Notes under the pieces: model-generated
What the model was told of the DNA's origin: nothing
Seen by the model: the letters and a program-made list of their open reading frames with translations, nothing else
Databases searched by the model: none
Part shown: positions 5,898-6,546 of the stretch, in pieces
Numbering within the stretch: the stretch's first letter is position 1
Layout: the number at the start of each line of letters is the position of its first letter
Translations under genes and position numbers: made by a program
Assembly: GCA_035542975.1 (NCBI GenBank)
Contig: DATKKK010000091.1
Location: 1-6,546, forward strand
Length of the DNA stretch: 6,546 nucleotides
Source: DATKKK01 sp035542975
GTDB taxonomy: Archaea > Thermoproteota > Bathyarchaeia > Bathyarchaeales > Bathycorpusculaceae
Reading direction: 5' to 3'

Positions 5898-6546
5898 ATG
5901 GATTCCGAAAGTGGTTGGCGAGTTTTTATCGGTCCACTACTTCTACTCGTAGTTTCTTATTTGATCTATCAAGTTCGATACCCGTTATGGTATTCACTCA
6001 AATATGTAGAGTTGATATTTGTTATGTTGACTCTGTCTTATTTTGCCGTTTTTGTTCTTGCCTTGTTCTTGTTAAAGAAAGACTCGAAAAAATCCCTATC
6101 AAGTGTCTTCAAGGTGAGGAGGCATTCAATGATTTTGGCTGGTATAGTTTTCGCTTTGTTTTATCTAGGATTTTGGTATTTGTTTAGTTTCGCTATTGGA
6201 AGTAGATTTGAGTTTACATCTTTTCCGGATTTGAGCGGCTACGAAAACTATTCTGTTTATCTTCTTCCGCTGGCGTTCACCCTTCAACTTCTGTTCACGG
6301 TTTTTGGAGCGTTTGCCGAAGAGGTCGCTTACAGAGGATATGTTCAAACAAGAATTTCATTAAGGTATGGCTTAATTATGGGCATATTTACCTCTACTTT
6401 GCTTTTCTCTCTACAACACATCCACATTTTCCAATTAGGCTGGATTGAGACCTTTTTCCAGACTCAATTTGTGCATGTTATTCTCTTTGGCGTCTTCGCT
6501 GGTTACTTCTTCTTTAAAAGTGGCGAGAACATTTGGAGCATATTCT
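5898..6546 (+). CDS. CPBP family intramembrane protease, N-terminal part, cut by window edge
   Basis: An open frame of 216 codons runs off the right edge. It starts at ATG MDSESGWRVF, and an in-frame TAG lies upstream at 5844. Rough membrane segments are at residues 10-26, 37-58, 78-100, 119-139, 158-172 and 190-206, with a basic cytoplasmic-type loop at 60-76 (KKDSKK, KVRRH). The CPBP/ABI (Rce1-like) signatures are visible: EEVAYRG (catalytic E141 and E142, R146), FSLQH (F170, H174) and the glycine-rich LFGVFAGYFFFKSGENIW (196-213). The last family motif, HxxxN/B, would lie just past the edge, so completeness cannot be judged. Eukaryotic Rce1 cleaves prenylated CAAX proteins, but prokaryotic members have varied roles (bacteriocin immunity, membrane-protein processing) and the substrate here is unknown. 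The gene stands alone behind its own TATA box, unrelated to the sugar genes. Confidence 0.88.
   Translation, partial: MDSESGWRVFIGPLLLLVVSYLIYQVRYPLWYSLKYVELIFVMLTLSYFAVFVLALFLLKKDSKKSLSSVFKVRRHSMILAGIVFALFYLGFWYLFSFAIGSRFEFTSFPDLSGYENYSVYLLPLAFTLQLLFTVFGAFAEEVAYRGYVQTRISLRYGLIMGIFTSTLLFSLQHIHIFQLGWIETFFQTQFVHVILFGVFAGYFFFKSGENIWSIF

Noticed and set aside
5792..6187. Plus-strand 131-codon frame overlapping the protease gene start
   Set aside because: It is in a different frame from the CPBP protein, which has a TATA box, a sensible start and catalytic motifs. This frame shows only Cys/Phe/Ser-rich noise.
1..6546. Mobile element, CRISPR array, tRNA or rRNA
   Set aside because: I saw no transposase or integrase motifs, terminal repeats, evenly spaced direct repeats or cloverleaf sequence anywhere in the window by eye.

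Overview
The window looks like a piece of an archaeal chromosome. The triosephosphate isomerase is the short archaeal type (227 aa). The promoters are TATA-like boxes about 25-30 bp upstream of the expected transcript starts, and two genes look leaderless. One gene starts with TTG. The enzyme set and its mixed base composition would fit an uncultured Thermoproteota lineage such as Bathyarchaeia, but that placement is an inference from sequence style, not from a marker gene.

Layout. Positions 1-563 (minus strand) hold the first 187 codons of a divergent Fpg/Nei (formamidopyrimidine-DNA glycosylase) family protein, cut by the left edge. A 183-bp divergent intergenic region carries promoters for both directions. 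A tight plus-strand operon follows: tpiA (747-1430), a DUF89/ARMT1-like phosphatase that starts at TTG (1448-2329), and a GH133-type amylo-alpha-1,6-glucosidase (2330-4414). The gaps are 17 and 0 bases. The minus-strand galT (4406-5452) converges on the debranching enzyme and overlaps it by 9 bases. A 445-bp intergenic region (5453-5897) has no convincing gene but holds several inverted repeats, C-rich motifs and TATA-like sequences. The last feature is the 5' part of a CPBP (Rce1/CAAX-type) intramembrane protease gene, 5898 to the right edge.

How the genes fit together. TPI, the debranching enzyme and GalT all serve sugar or glycogen metabolism: release of glucose from alpha-1,6 branch points, Leloir-type hexose-1-phosphate/UDP-sugar exchange, and the triose step of glycolysis/gluconeogenesis. 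The DUF89 protein, placed between two carbon-metabolism genes, is a good candidate for a metabolite-repair phosphatase acting on aberrant sugar phosphates. The glycosylase-like and protease genes at the two ends are unrelated neighbours.

I found no mobile element, CRISPR array, tRNA or rRNA, and no convincing new multi-gene system. The points most worth a second look are the Fpg homologue that lacks the canonical Pro nucleophile and beta-clamp Lys, the strand-wide G+T bias across convergent genes, the structured intergenic region, and the phosphatase placed inside a carbohydrate operon.
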